Positions 12,030-23,585 of a DNA stretch of 64,000 bases are shown piece after piece. Position numbers and translations under genes: made by a program. This DNA is from Progne subis subis (lineage: Eukaryota; Chordata; Aves; Passeriformes; Hirundinidae): contig JAKJHU010000135.1 in assembly GCA_022316685.1 (NCBI GenBank), positions 524,001 to 588,000 of the forward strand. Direction: 5' to 3'. Every line of letters begins with the position of its first letter. Position 1 is the first letter of the stretch. The notes under the pieces are model-generated. The model was not told where the DNA came from, made no database searches, and worked only from the letters and a program-made list of their open reading frames with translations.

Positions 12030-12215
12030 AGCGTTGCCTTTCCAGCCCAGTAAATGGAGCATTTATGACATTCCAAAAGCTGTTGCCCATTAGCAGTTTC
12101 TCAGGCTTCGGAGTGTTTTGCAACCCAGCAGAGTCTGCCTAATGATTGAGGGGAAAACAACATAATCATGTGCTGACATTCCAAGTGATTTTATAAGCCA
12201 CTTTTATCTGGGATG
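12030..12215. promoter_or_regulatory. Candidate conserved non-coding element
   Basis: A repeat-free block contains AGCATTTATGACATTCC, GCCTAATGATTGAG, CATAATCATGTG and TTTTATAAGCCAC. It includes TEAD-like CATTCC twice and homeobox-like TAATGATT. The call is by texture and motif clustering only. Confidence 0.22.
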
Positions 12216-13734
12216 CCCTTTCCCTCTCCTCGTGCTGGTCTAAATCTGCTCCATCCACTGCTGCTTTCTGTGGAGGAGCCCTAGAGGTCCTCCTTCAGCC
12301 GCTCCCGAGCTTCCCGATTGAAGCTCATCCCCTCATCCTCCAAAGATAAATGGAATTTAGCTTATGGTAACTGTTATTAACTGTCCCGAGCCTCTGCTGG
12401 AATTATCCCCAAGGCGCCTTCACTTTTTAATTAAATATCTGTCGGACAAGTGAAAACCATGGCTGTGGCGTTCTGCTGTGGAGGAGGGATGACGTGGCTG
12501 GATCGTTCCTCTGCAGGGCTTGGGATTAGGCCTAGGTTTAAAAAACGTGGAGGTGTCCTGCCTGTCCTGAAGGGCTGGGAAATAACACTTGGAGTCACCA
12601 CCCCTGGAAGCCTTCAAAGAAACGAGCAGGTGTGGGATTTTGTGGTGTGGTTTGGGGGGCGTGGTGATAGTTGGGCAAAGGTTGGGCTTGGAGGTTTTTT
12701 CCAAGCTCCTTCAGAGGTGCTCTCAGCTCCCAGGTGTAAAATCTTCCCTGTGTAAGAAAATTCTGGGTGCTGCTTCCGACTGGGGAGGTCCATTCCCATT
12801 AAATTCCTTTTTTTAAGAATTCCAGAGAGATCAGAAGTGTCAGGGTCATGTAAGTCCCAGGTGAAAACCTCTGGGGTCCTGTGTGGATCAGCAGAGGCCA
12901 CAGAACCAGTTTCCCCCGTCATGGAGAAGCTTTTGCAGAGTGGGAAAAAAAGCCCAAAGAGCACCAGGATCTTGTAGTCCACCTGTTCAGAGGCTGTCCT
13001 GCTCCTTCTGGACACTGGAAATAATTCCAGGGTTTTTTGTGGGTGGAAGGTGTGCCCCCAATAAGGCTCAGTGAGGTTTCTCAGGGATTTTTGCTGAGGC
13101 TGGCATGGGGCTGAGCATGTGGCAGAGCTTCAGTTGGGGTTGGTTCCTGAAAGGTTTTCCAAGGAAACCGTGTGTCAGCTACACCAAAAAGCCAGGCTGG
13201 CTAAAACTCACATTTTTGGGCTACTTTTTAGCAGAAACAGCCAAAATTATCTTTTGCTGAGCGGAGATTTTCCTTGCAAATAAAGCACAAATCTATTTAA
13301 TTTAAATTAGGAGTGTTCTCATCATCCCCAGAGGAGAAGGGGGAAAGAGGTGTAAAAACTAAACAGAATTCTACCAGGGTGCCCCCACCATGCAAATAAA
13401 ATCCTGCAAAGTCATTTAACAATGTTTTTGTTCCTGGTGGATTCCTTTAATCCTTCCAAGAAAAGTTAGAGGATCAAAAGTGATGCTCACTCTTGACAGG
13501 GTTTTCATGGAAAGTTTGAGGCAGTGGAAAACAATTTCTTGGTTTGTTGTTTGATTTTTGGGATTTTTTTTTTTTTTTTTTTGGTTTTTTGGGTTTTATT
13601 TTTTTAATGTCAGTGATAGTTACAATCTGCCAACTGTGTGACATTTTCAGCAATTCCTATACATGCCAGAAAATCCCAAACACCGAAAGTGGGATGCGAA
13701 CCATGGGAACGGAGAGAGTAAAGTGATAGGGGTT
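12216..13734. other. Non-coding stretch, no gene recognised
   Basis: Mostly unique sequence. A T/G-rich tract occurs at 13553-13600. No exon or recognisable dispersed repeat. Confidence 0.5.
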
Positions 13735-13930
13735 GTTTTATCTGGGAGCCAAAGCTGTTACCTTTAAATGAGATTGATCATTCTCAGAACAGATCAACTA
13801 TTTCTGCGGAGAAAAGCTTTATAAAGACTATTGTCTTGTTAAACTATGGAAGAGCAAAACTTGAACTCTCTCTTAAGAGCATCTGTCCAAAGCTGTACAA
13901 TTCTGTTTATGGTTATCCAACGCGAGGCCA
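13735..13930. promoter_or_regulatory. Candidate conserved non-coding element
   Basis: A repeat-free block contains GAGATTGATCATTCTC, AACAGATCAACTATTT and AAAGACTATTGTC (SOX-like). The texture is unlike the flanking simple-sequence DNA. This is inferred and unaligned. Confidence 0.18.
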
Positions 13931-14299
13931 AAACCACTGGGACTTCAAAAAAAGGATTTTCAGGAGAAAATAGAAACTCTCATTCATTCGTTCCAGCGAT
14001 GAAATTGAAAAATAATTAAGTAAATTGAAAAATAAGAAATTATTTCTGCATTGTTATATGTTCATAGTTTCCAGTGTTTAGATGTTAAAATTGTGGTTGG
14101 TTTTTCTTGGTGGCTGAACTAAAGAAAGAATAGAGAAGGGGGAAAAAGGTCCAAAGGGGATTTCATTAAAGTATTAAAAGTTATGAGGGGCACAGCTGTC
14201 TGATCACTTCATTGTCCCTCAGGGAACAAAGTCAAGGGGTCAGGATTAATGACAACTACATTTAAAGCATGTCAAAGGGAAAATATCCGACATGTTTAA

Positions 14300-14470
14300 G
14301 CAGCCTTTGGAATTAGCGGGCGCAGGAAGCCGCGGGAGGGGATGGTATAGTTTGGCTTTTTAAAGGGCTGCATCACTTTATAAACAGCTATAGCTGGGAG
14401 GGAATATTTATATCCCGACGCTTATTTATATCCTGACACCCGACAGCTCCGAGCTGAGCTGCAGGGCTGG
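14300..14470. other. GC-rich segment then A/T-rich box cluster
   Basis: A short CpG-containing piece (about 14318-14340) is followed by CTTTATAAACAGCTATAGC and two TTTATATCC words, 20-odd bases apart. The combination could be a regulatory block with MEF2- or SRF-like A/T boxes. No start codon context or splice structure supports a gene here. Confidence 0.2.
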
Positions 14471-14544
14471 GGTTTAGTGGTGGTCAAACCTCGGCACAAA
14501 CAAAAGTTATGGATGAGCAGCAAAGCCCCCACAGGCTGCCCGCT

Positions 14545-15270
14545 CCCAAACCTAAAGGGAACACCAGCGTGTCTGTAAATTAATGAACTAAATTAAATTT
14601 CTCTTTGAAGAGCAGCTGATGAGATACAAGAGTCTCACTGTCAGGTTCAGACATAGGCATGGCCACCATGAACTCTCTGTACTGGTGCCCTGCAACTCCT
14701 TCAGACTTTGCCACAAAAAAAAGCCCAAAATGTACAAAAAACCCTCCAAAATCCAATGTAAATCTTTTCAACGCAGCCTGCTCACTCGCAAACCTAAAGG
14801 GAACACCAGCATGTCTATAAATTAATGAACTAAATTAAATTTCTCTCTTGAAGAGTCGCTGATGAGATACGGGACTCTCAGTGTCAGGTTCAGACATAGG
14901 CATGGCCACCATGAACTCTCTGTACTGGTGCCCTGCAACTCCTTCAGACTTTGCCACAAAAAAAAGCCCAAAATGTACAAAAAACCCTCCAAAATCCAAT
15001 GTAAATCTTTTCAACGCAGCCTGCTCACTCGCAAACCTAAAGGGAACACCAGCATGTCTATAAGTTAATGAACTAAATTAAATTTCTCTCTTGAAGAGTC
15101 GCTGATGAGATACGGGACTCTCAGTGTCAGGTTCAGATATAGGCATGGCCACCATGAACTCTCTGTACTGGTGCCCTGCAACTCCTTTAGACTTTGCCAC
15201 CAAAAAAAAAGCCCAAAATGTACAAAAACCCCTCCAGAATCCAATGTAAATCTTTCCAACTCAGCCTGGA
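14545..15270 (+). repeat. Tandem triplication, 243-bp unit
   Basis: Three units of about 243 bp follow head to tail. The anchor AAACCTAAAGGGAACACCAG occurs at 14548, 14790 and 15033. Each unit runs through GATGAGATAC, GGCATGGCCACCATGAACTC and an A-rich CACAAAAAAAAGCCC stretch. Units 2 and 3 are the most alike over their first 170 bases; unit 3 diverges toward its end. Because 243 is divisible by three, one forward frame repeats the same roughly 68-residue peptide in each unit, stopped by TAA at each junction. This is not taken as a gene. Confidence 0.93.
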
Positions 15271-15803
15271 TCTCCACGGCTAATTCCTGTGGCACCCTGC
15301 ACAGTAATCTGTGAGTAAATGGCTTTTTTTATCCGCCCCAGAATTGATCTTTATTGCTTCTGTAGCAACACTTATGACATTACAGGAGTTAACAAGAGGC
15401 TGAGCCGAGGTACTTGCAAGCAGTGAATAAAATGTTACCTGGAGCAGCCCACTGATGGAAATAAAATTCAGTGTGCTCCTGGGGTTATTTCTAATCTTGT
15501 TTGGCTCCTGAAGAAAACCTGCCTGTCTCCCATCCCTCTGCTGCTGCCAGGGATTGTGAGTCAGGCCCAGGTTTGCAGGTTATTAACTCATCTATTCTTA
15601 GGTAATTAAATAAAGAGTGTAAGACGTGCAAGTAAGAGGAAAAAAAAAAAAATAAATTACAAAATGTAGGAAAATTTGTTTCCTCCTCTTCCAAGGGTTT
15701 ATTTTTTGCTCAGCTCCCTTCTATTCTTTCCTTTTCTTGGCGTCAGCATCGTTTCCAGAAGTCAAATCCCACGTTAGCCTTTGTTATTTTTAATTCTCTC
15801 TCT
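15271..15803. other. Non-coding stretch, no gene recognised
   Basis: Unique AT-rich sequence with an A tract near 15640-15651. No exon is recognised. Confidence 0.5.
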
Positions 15804-15945
15804 GCTTCCAGGGATGGGGCAGCCACAGATTTTCTGGGCAACTTGTGCCAGCATCTCAGCACCCTCACAGGGAACAATTTCTCCCCAGTCCCACTCTAAT
15901 TTTACCTTTTTTCAACTTAAAGCCATTCCCCCCTCATCCTACCCC
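15804..15945 (-). mobile_element. CR1 LINE fragment
   Basis: Reverse-orientation CR1: CTTCCAGGGATGGGGCAGCC, then CTGGGCAACTTGTGCCAGC and CACCCTCACAGGGAACAATT, a well-known CR1 stretch. It ends near ACTTAAAGCCATTCCCCCC. The extreme 3' end (ATTCTRTG repeats) is missing from this copy, so it is truncated at both ends. Confidence 0.88.
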
Positions 15946-16551
15946 TGCATTTGCATCTTTCTCACTCCAAAGATTCAATAAATTCTGAAGGCAAAGCATT
16001 TATGGAAGTCCATATTCACTGAAGACCCAACTGCCTTTAATAAAAGTTCTGGGTTGTTTTATTTCTGTTTAAGATTAGGAGCGGGCAGAAAAATTTAAAC
16101 ATTTAAATCAAGTGTCCTTTCAAACCATTAGCCAAAGCCTGTGGGCTCCTTTCAAGTGTATTGATGGTTTCTTCTGGAAATATCCTGACAAAAAACAGCT
16201 ACAAAAAAATTAGCAATTATCCTGGAATGGGAGCTGGCTGGAAGTTTGCAAATGTGGGCAGAATCAGTGCAAGGGTTAGCGTGGATCCTACTGCCAGGCG
16301 GGAATCAAAACTCCCTACCAGGGTGCTGAATTTACCTCTAATATCCCTCCAAGTGCTGTGTGCAACCCTGGGAATTGCAGGTGAGTTAAAGCTGGAGGTA
16401 TCCCATGTACCTGACACGTCCTGAGCCCTGAGATCAGGGAAGAGTGGACAAGCGGGAGAGCAAAAACAACCTTCTCCTGCCTCTGTCCCAGGGGAGGGGC
16501 AGGAGGAGAAGCTGAATAATTCCATATATGATGGACAATTGTGGAAGGTGC
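15946..16551. other. Non-coding stretch, no gene recognised
   Basis: Unique sequence between a CR1 fragment and an LTR-like repeat. No exon is recognised. Confidence 0.45.
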
Positions 16552-17121
16552 TGATGCCTTCAGAATTTAGATTTTTACATTTCTCATCTATTTGTAACCC
16601 TGCAGTTCTTCAGTGTGTGACTCCAAACTCCACACACGGTGGGAGCTGCTGCTGCTTCCCCATTTTGGTCACACACAGCAATTCCTCTCCAGGCTGGGGA
16701 TCAAGGACACCTCACTGCCTCCGGCCCCGAGATGGAAACAAAAGTGAGTTGGGGGAGCAAAGCTGGGGTGAATGACTTCATCACCTGAAGCTGTAATTCA
16801 CCCCCAATCTGCAAATGGATCAAAGTGTGAAACCCGTGACCGTTGTCCATTTTGGGTGGGATTCATCTGTCCTAAATGTGCCTGCAGGCCCTTCAGTAAA
16901 CAGAACTGCTTTTTATTCCCTTAATTCTGTCTGCCCTCTGTTTTTGGGTAGCCCCAAAATGCATCAGAGTGATCAAACCGGGATGGATGTGTTATTTATT
17001 CTCCTTTAAACTGCACTTCCCCGGGGTTGTGCTGCCAATATTGGGGTACACGTGGTGTCCCTGGCACTTCCCAGGCTGCCAGGAACAGCCCTTTGCTCTT
17101 CCCTCTGTCCACCCAGCCAAA
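16552..17121 (+). mobile_element. LTR-like repeat, family C, copy 1
   Basis: This segment matches 31872-32461 over almost its full length in the opposite orientation, including CTCATCTATTTGTAACCCTG, CACACACGGTGGGAGCTGCT and CCAATATTGGGGTAC. It starts TGATGCCTT, so TG-type LTR ends are plausible. Right after it a second partial copy begins. No retroviral gene sequence adjoins it. I read it as a solo LTR of unidentified family; a non-LTR dispersed repeat is possible because no target-site duplication was found. Confidence 0.65.
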
Positions 17122-17278
17122 CTTATCAAAGTGTGAAACCCGTGACCCGTATTCCATTTTGGGTGGGCTTCATCTGCCCTAAATGTTCCTGCAGGTCCTC
17201 CAATAAATGGAACTGCTTTTTATTCCCTTAACTTTGTCAGGCCTGTGTTTTCAGGCAGCCCCAAAAGGCACCAGTGCA
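17122..17278 (+). mobile_element. Partial second copy of family C repeat
   Basis: From TTATCAAAGTGTGAAACCCG to CAGCCCCAAAAGGCACCAG this stretch repeats the part of the preceding element at about 16815-16975, with scattered substitutions. It lies in the same orientation directly behind it. Internal tandem duplication or a second truncated insertion are both possible. Confidence 0.7.
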
Positions 17279-17944
17279 GCAATGGAGAACAAAGGGGTTG
17301 GTGTGGCAGCTGCTGGCAGTTCCCAGGGATTCTCCCAGCCAGCAGCTCACCCCCACCACGTCCCGGTGCCCCGGTGGGGAATCGGGGACATGGGGCAGCT
17401 CTGTGCCTCTCTGCTGAGCCAAGAGAGCCAGAGCCTCTCTTCCCATGTGCATTGGGTTTGCAGCTATGGCAACAGTGCATGCGTGAGGAGAAGGCAGAGC
17501 TTAAAATAGGATCCTGCTCCTGCTTGGAAAGGGCTGGGAGCAAACACGTGTGGTCACCCCAGAGCGGAGCGGGAGGCTCAGCCGTCCCCAGCTCCCTCAG
17601 ACCCACGAGCTGGCAGCGCCTGGAGCTGCAGAAGCTTTGCTGGATCCTCCAAACCTCCTCCAGAGCTCTGAGGTTTGCTCCTCCATGCTCCTTCCCAGCT
17701 GGGAGAGCCGGGATGTGCCCATCCCCGAGGGAGCTGTTGGCCAGTCGTGACAGAAATCTGACCAGCAGGTTTTGTGAGGTCAAGACAAACCTCCCCTCAC
17801 AATCCCTCAGAACAAATCCTCCAGGAATGAGTAGATTTCTTGGGGAAGAAGGGCATTTCTTCCAGCTCCAGCCCTACTCCACTATTTTAGAGAGGGGGGA
17901 AAGCTGGGGAAATGGAAAATAGTAGCTTTGGCTCGGGAGCTGTA
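17279..17944. other. Non-coding stretch with a long chance frame
   Basis: GC-moderate sequence open for about 225 codons on the forward strand and 187 on the reverse. The forward frame begins inside the family C repeat, and the peptides resemble no family I know. I see no convincing splice or promoter context. Confidence 0.45.
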
Positions 17945-18130
17945 ACCTGTTTTGGTCCGCGTTAATTAATTTGGCAGCGGCCGCGTTGTGTGCTATTCTT
18001 AGGCTCTCTATCCCCCTCTGCAACAAATTAGGGCTTTCACATCTGCCTAAAAATAAAACTTTCCTGTCTGCTGGCACACGAGCCAAACCAGAGTGCAGCA
18101 TATGTGCAATAAAGATGCACAGCTGTTCCG
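17945..18130. promoter_or_regulatory. Candidate conserved non-coding element
   Basis: A repeat-free block contains CGTTAATTAATTTGGCAG, a NotI-type GCGGCCGC site, CAACAAATTAGGGC and GCATATGTGCAATAAAG. The CpG octamer is unusual in decayed DNA. The call is by texture only. Confidence 0.2.
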
Positions 18131-18499
18131 TCTATGAACTCGGGAACGTGTGAGGGTTTTTTTATTTTTTTTTTTTGTGAAGGATACAGGAGGTACCCAA
18201 CACTGAGGAAAAGCTTTTCCAAGAAACTGTCAGGCATTTTAAAGAAGTGGCTGCAAAAGGTGAAATTAGAGGGAGACATCCGAGCGAAATTGCAAGAACT
18301 TCAAGAGAAAAATGTTCATTCTTTGTGTTGTGAAAGGTGATGGTCTTGATTAAGGAGGAATAGTCAAAAGGGAAGGTTTTATTCCCTTCTATTCCATGGA
18401 TCACCCATGGAGGCCTCAGTTTCAGAGCTTTTGCAGCTCATTTTCTGCCTTGACCCGTTCCACCCTCTGTAGGTGGTGCCCAGGTGTGGAGCAGTGCCT

Positions 18500-18692
18500 G
18501 ATTTTGGGAAAAAGCTCTTCCCCCAGAGGCTCCCCAGGGAATGGGCGCTGCCCCAAACCTGCCAGAGCTCAAGGATCACTTGGACAATCCTCTCAGGCGC
18601 ACGATTTGTTATTTGGGGTGTCCTGTGCATTGCTCAGGCGTAGAATTTGATGATCCCTGTGTGTCCCTTCCCTCAGGATATTCCAGAATTAC
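18500..18692 (+). mobile_element. CR1 LINE 3' fragment
   Basis: Forward CR1 3' part: CAGAGGCTCCCCAGGGAATG, CTGCCAGAGCTCAAGGATCA, GGACAATCCTCTCAGG, then GTTATTTGGGGTGTCCTGTG and GATGATCCCTGTG leading to CCTCAGGATATTCCAG. The 5' part is missing or too diverged to place. Confidence 0.88.
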
Positions 18693-20987
18693 ATATACCT
18701 ATATATATAATACTGAAGTATTCCACACTCTTTGTCACTTTAAAGCCCCCCTGCGTGAGACATTTTGCACCAAGCTGAAAAGGTGGTGGAGCAGAAGGTG
18801 CGGGATTTAGAGCCCATCTTTGTGCCACCAGCCGCGTGCTCAGCGAGACTTTTGTCACCTCCAAAGCTCTGCTGCTGCTGCTGCGGGGGCTGAGGGCTCT
18901 GGAACTTCCATTCTTTCCATGGCTCAGCCGGGGAGCTTTTCCAGGGAGCTTTTCCAGGGAGCCAGGTGGAGCTGGGCCGGCTCTCCATCACCTGACACTT
19001 TTAGATTTGCTCTTTAGATGAGATTAGCTCACGAATTGCCTCTGACACCGGTATTTACCCTGCCTGGGCGTTCCTTACTGGGCTGGGGGGTCCTTGCTTC
19101 GCTCCTCTCCCTCCTGGTGTCACCTGTCAATTTTGAAGGTTGCTATGTGGGCAATGAGATATTTTTTTCCCCCTAAAAACTGGTGAAATGGAAACGTTTC
19201 ACATTTATATTTGGCCCCAGAGTTAACTACCAAACAATGGGTTGCAAGGTATTTTTTTGAGATAAAGAGGTTAAAAAAACCCCAAAACCAAAACCAAAAC
19301 CAAACCTGTTAATCTGATTAGTCTAAAGTGCACAGAACGTGTTAGCAAACAGTAATTAATAATTTTAATTCCTAATTTATCGTCTGGGAAATGGTGATTT
19401 CTGGAGCTTTGGAATCCAAAGTCCTCTCAAAGCTCTTTCCCCATCAAGGTTTTCCTGGTACCTGAAGGATTTTCCTGCCAGGGGTCAGGGGAGCCCAGGC
19501 TGCTGATTCCAAGACACCAAGTCGAGTTCGACCGGCCCGTGCAAGAATCAAAAGCCAAACACAAATAACACTCTCTTTATTTTTTTCTCCTCTTCTGAAT
19601 TCCATGACATTTCACAGAAATAACTGCAAAACTTTTTCCATTCGGATTTCAGCACTGGTTTGGTGACAAACTTGGGAAGATTAGCAATTTTCCATCGTTA
19701 GAAATGAGCTCTGGTGCTGAAGCTGACTAAACCTTTCCAGGCCAAGATGCATTTTCAGGTTTTTACAGCGCTGCAAAGTTTAGGCCTTGGTTTAAGGAGG
19801 GTGATTTTTCTAGGCCAAGAATCCTCGTCCTAATTAGACCAAAACACACAAATTTGTGCATCAGCAGGACTCTCATCCACGGCTGCTCCTGGCTGTCACT
19901 GGCCCCAGCATTTCATTATTTTCTGTGCTCATTTTCCTGGCTTTTATCTCACAGAGCTTCTGTACAAATCGAAAAAATGGACCTCATCAAGGAGAGAAAA
20001 AAACCCTGGATTTTTTAAAGTGTTTGTATTTTTTATGTTGAAAACCAAACACTTGGAATGGTTTTGGTGAAACGCATCGAGCTTTCAGGCCAGGGGACAC
20101 CTGCGAAAAGCGGTTTTCTCTTTAAAAACAAATAATTTCAAGTTCAGTAGCGCTTGAAACGCGAAACAAGAATGTTCCAAAAGTCTGTTTTCGTGGCCTG
20201 AATTGTACCTGCAAAACCAAAGCATTTTTCAGCTAAGGAAAACATTTTGCATGAAAAATATTGATCTGTGGCCGGCCCGTGCATTGCCAATAATGCCTTT
20301 TCTTATCTCTCCTGACTTCCCCGCCGTTGTGATGAGAGAAAAAGCAGCAGCGCTCCCTGTCCCTGGTGATCTGCTCCTCAGAGCCAACGTCAATAGTGTT
20401 ACTAACGTGTTTTCCACCAGAAAAAAAAAAAAAAAATAGGAATTTCAGAGCTTTATTTGATCTTGGTGGATGCACATGACGCGAAAAGTGAGATTTCACA
20501 GGGATAAAGCGGGGAATAATTAATTCCTTCGTTTTAAGCTCCTTCTCCAATTATCCCGGTGCCTGTTAAGCTCAGCAGCAGCGTGAAGGAAGAGCACAAA
20601 ACGAGGTGGTTTTTTGCAGGAGGCCTTTTGCTGTTCCATTCCGTGGATGCAGGGGATAAAAAACGACACCAGTGACTCACTCGTGTTCCCGGGAATGGGA
20701 ACGTCCTGCCTTGGGGACAGCTCCTGCTGGGAGCCTGAGGAACAGCCTGTGACTCAGCAGGGATGGGATCGGAACCTTCCCTGTGCTCCTTCAGAGGTGT
20801 GAGGAGGGGAAAACTCCCCTGGCTGGGGTGGCACCGAGGGGGTGGCACTCAGGGGTGTCCAGGGTGATGGACTGAAATCTGGGCTCCTTTTTTTGGGAAA
20901 TCCTCCCTCTGAGGGTCACGGGGACAGCGCTGGAAATCCCACAAGCAAATGGGCTGTGATATAAATCAAGGGTCAATTTGGATTAGA
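18693..20987. other. Non-coding stretch, no gene recognised
   Basis: It includes a short CTG run at 18870-18885, an AAAACC-type run at about 19280-19305 and an A tract at 20420-20436. No exon or RNA gene was recognised. Confidence 0.5.
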
Positions 20988-21160
20988 GATGAGGAGGAAA
21001 TTCTTTATTCAGAGGGTGTCCCAAAGCAGCTGTGGCTGCCCCTGGATCCCTGGAAGTGTCCAAGGAGCAGCCTGGGACAGTGGAAGGTGTTCCTGCCCAT
21101 GGAGTGAGATGGTCTTTAAGGTCCCTTCCAACACAAACCGTTCCACGATTGATGAAGGCA
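20988..21160 (+). mobile_element. CR1 LINE 3' fragment
   Basis: Forward CR1: GAGGAGGAAATTCTTTATTC, AGCTGTGGCTGCCCCTGGAT, GACAGTGGAAGGTGTTCCTG, ending GGTCCCTTCCAACACAAACC and GTTCCACGATTGATG, the degenerate 3' terminal repeat. Strongly 5'-truncated. Confidence 0.92.
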
Positions 21161-22624
21161 CACCCTGTGTCCCTGAGGCTCTGGGAAATATTTGTGGGAA
21201 AGTCTGAAATAGCTCCATAAAGGTGGAAACTGAGAACTCAAACGCACTGAAGAACTCCCTTTGTTGAGCTGAGCTCTTTGCCATCAAGTAATAAAAAGGA
21301 GCAATATTTATTTCCATCAGGAAAAAAGTCCATAGGGATCTACAGGAGAGGCGCAAATCTCGGAATTAACAGCATTCCTGCAGCTTCAAAGCAAACGTGA
21401 GAAAGGTTTACTAGAAAATTAGTGGGGTGTATGTAAAAAAATACAAGCATGAAAGGTCAGATAAGAGGCCTGGCTTGCAGAGGTGAGATCTGTCTCTGTC
21501 AGTTAAAAGCTGCTCTGCTCCCACAAAATAACTTGTGGCAGGAGTTACAGCGCCCGTTTGCCCTTTCTGACAGATTCCTCGGAGATGGATTGGCCCAGGA
21601 ACTGCAGGGAACACCCAGACTTTGCACTGATCCATCCAGTGTTCTTCCTATCCAAACAACCTCCTGGTTCTCCAGCAGGACCACCTCAGCCAGGCTCCAT
21701 CATCACCTCCCTGTTATTCCAATTCCTGGGCTGATTTACGCTTCCCAGTGTCTTTAGACAGTTATTTCAGGCTTCATTCCTAATTATTTTGTTTCAGGGC
21801 AGTGTTATCATGCTATAGATGTATTTGTTTAAATCCTGGCTGACTTCATAGGGGCAGTTTTTTAAAGGAAGGAGAAAATGGAAATCGAAGTCAAAATACG
21901 TGCTGGCCTTTTTTTTTTGGGATGGGTGCCAACCCGGTTTAGCTGGCACAAAAATGAACAATAACTGTGGGATTAGCCGCTCTTTTTTCACCCAAATAAT
22001 CATTGGATTTTTGCTGGGATATTTTAGTTCAGAACTTTTCTCTGCCCGACATAAAGGAGCAGAACTTCACGGTGTTCCAGCTCCACGCTGATCCATTCTG
22101 CTCCTTCCAAAGAAATTCACAGAAAAAAAAAAAAAATTAATATAAACTTCTAGACACCTTTGCCCAATGGAAAGATCTCTCTTGATATTTTCATATTAAT
22201 ATTTTACTCTCCTGCTGGAGAGTGAGGCCTGGACTTAGGATGTGCTCCTGAATATTAATAATTTGAATTATTCCTTACCGGAGTTTTGCATTTAAACAGC
22301 TTTGATGTGGATGATATTTATCCAGGCTGGTTTTCCACTCTTGTTATCAGGCATCCTGAGGCTTCCTTGGAAGCAGACACTTCCACAGACACCAGTCAGG
22401 ATCTGATCCAAAATCTGAATTCCTGAAAATGGATCTAGGAATATTAGAACACAAGAAATGCTTGGGATGGAAAGGGGAGGGAGGGAAAGGCTTAGAAGGG
22501 GAAATTTGGGAAAAGTCTCAGAGAAGCAGAGAATGCTTTGTGTTAATCTGGGATTAACGTCGCTCCAAGCTTTTTATTTTCAATAATCTCAGCCTAAAGA
22601 GATCCCCGGAAACTGGACATGGCA
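21161..22624. other. Non-coding stretch, no gene recognised
   Basis: Unique sequence with an A tract near 22122-22136. No exon recognised. Confidence 0.5.
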
Positions 22625-22682
22625 ATGCTGGACTTGATCATCTTGGAGGTCTTTTCCAACCTCGGAGATTCTGTGATCATTC
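22625..22682 (+). mobile_element. CR1 LINE 3' end, short fragment
   Basis: The last ~60 bp of a forward CR1: TTGATCATCTTGGAGGTCTT followed by TTCCAACCTCGGAGATTCTG and TGATCATTC. It lies just upstream of the BamHI-type minisatellite. Confidence 0.75.
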
Positions 22683-22736
22683 AAATGCTTGGGTAGGTTG
22701 GGTTTGGCCCAGGGAAGCTCCTTGGATTAAATGGGA

Positions 22737-23585
22737 GCAGCTGGGAAGGGGATCCAAAGCCTGGGAAAGGGATCCAGAGCTTGGGAAGGGGATCCAGAAT
22801 TTGGGAAGGGGATCCAGAATTTGGGAAGGGGATCCACAGCCTGGGAATTTGATTCGCAGCCTGGGAATGGGATCCACAGTCTGGGAATTTGATCCACAGT
22901 CTGGGAATGGGATCCACAGTCTGGGAATGGGATCCACAGTCTGGGAATGGGATTCACAGTCTGGGAATGGGATTCACAGTCTGGGAATGGGATCCACAGT
23001 CTGGGAATGGGATTCACAGCCTGGGAATGGGGATCTACAGCCCGAGAATGATATCCACAGTCTGGGAATGGGATCCAGAATTTGGGAAGGGGATCCAGAA
23101 TTTGCAATGGGATCCACAGCCTGGGAAGGGGAGCCATAATCTGGGAAAGGGGATCCACAGCCTGGGAATTTGATTCGCAGCCTGGGAATGGGATCTACAG
23201 TCTGGGAACTGGACCCACAGCCTGGGAATTTGATCCACAGTCTGGGAATGGGATCCACAGTCTGGGAATTGGATTCACAGCCTGGGAAAGGGAATCTACA
23301 GCCCAAGAATGATATCCACAGTCTGGGAATGGGATCCAGAATTTGGGAAGGGGATCCATAATCTGGGAAAGGGATCCAGAATTTGCAATGGGATCCACAG
23401 CCTGGGAAGGGGAGCCATAATCTGGGAAAGGGGATCCAGCCTGGGAGCTGGATCCATAGCCTGGGAGTTGAATCCACAGCCTGGGAAGGGGATCTAAAAT
23501 TTGGGAAGGGGATCCACAGCCTGGGAATTTGATCCACAGTCTGGGAATTTGATCCACAGTCTGGGAACTGGATCCACGGCCTGGT
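22737..23585. repeat. Minisatellite, 20-bp unit with BamHI core
   Basis: About 42 copies of a 20-bp unit near GGGATCCACAGTCTGGGAAT fill roughly 850 bp. Variants alter GGGATCC to GATTC, TTTGATCC or GGGGATCC, and ACAGTCTGG to AGAATTTGG or ATAATCTGG. A higher-order repeat is visible: CCC(G/A)AGAATGATATCC recurs 261 bp apart (23041 and 23302), and ATTTGCAATGGG recurs 281 bp apart, because the second block has one extra 20-bp unit. Since 20 is not a multiple of three and the unit lacks stops, several overlapping frames stay open and give repetitive DPIPRLWI-type peptides. They are not genes. Confidence 0.95.

Noticed and set aside
14619..15314. Three repeated 68-residue peptides as a gene family
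   Set aside because: Identical because the DNA is a tandem triplication; each copy ends in the same stop and no known domain is present.
17245..17922. 225-codon forward open frame
   Set aside because: Starts inside an LTR-like repeat, overlaps a 187-codon antisense frame, no recognisable domain.
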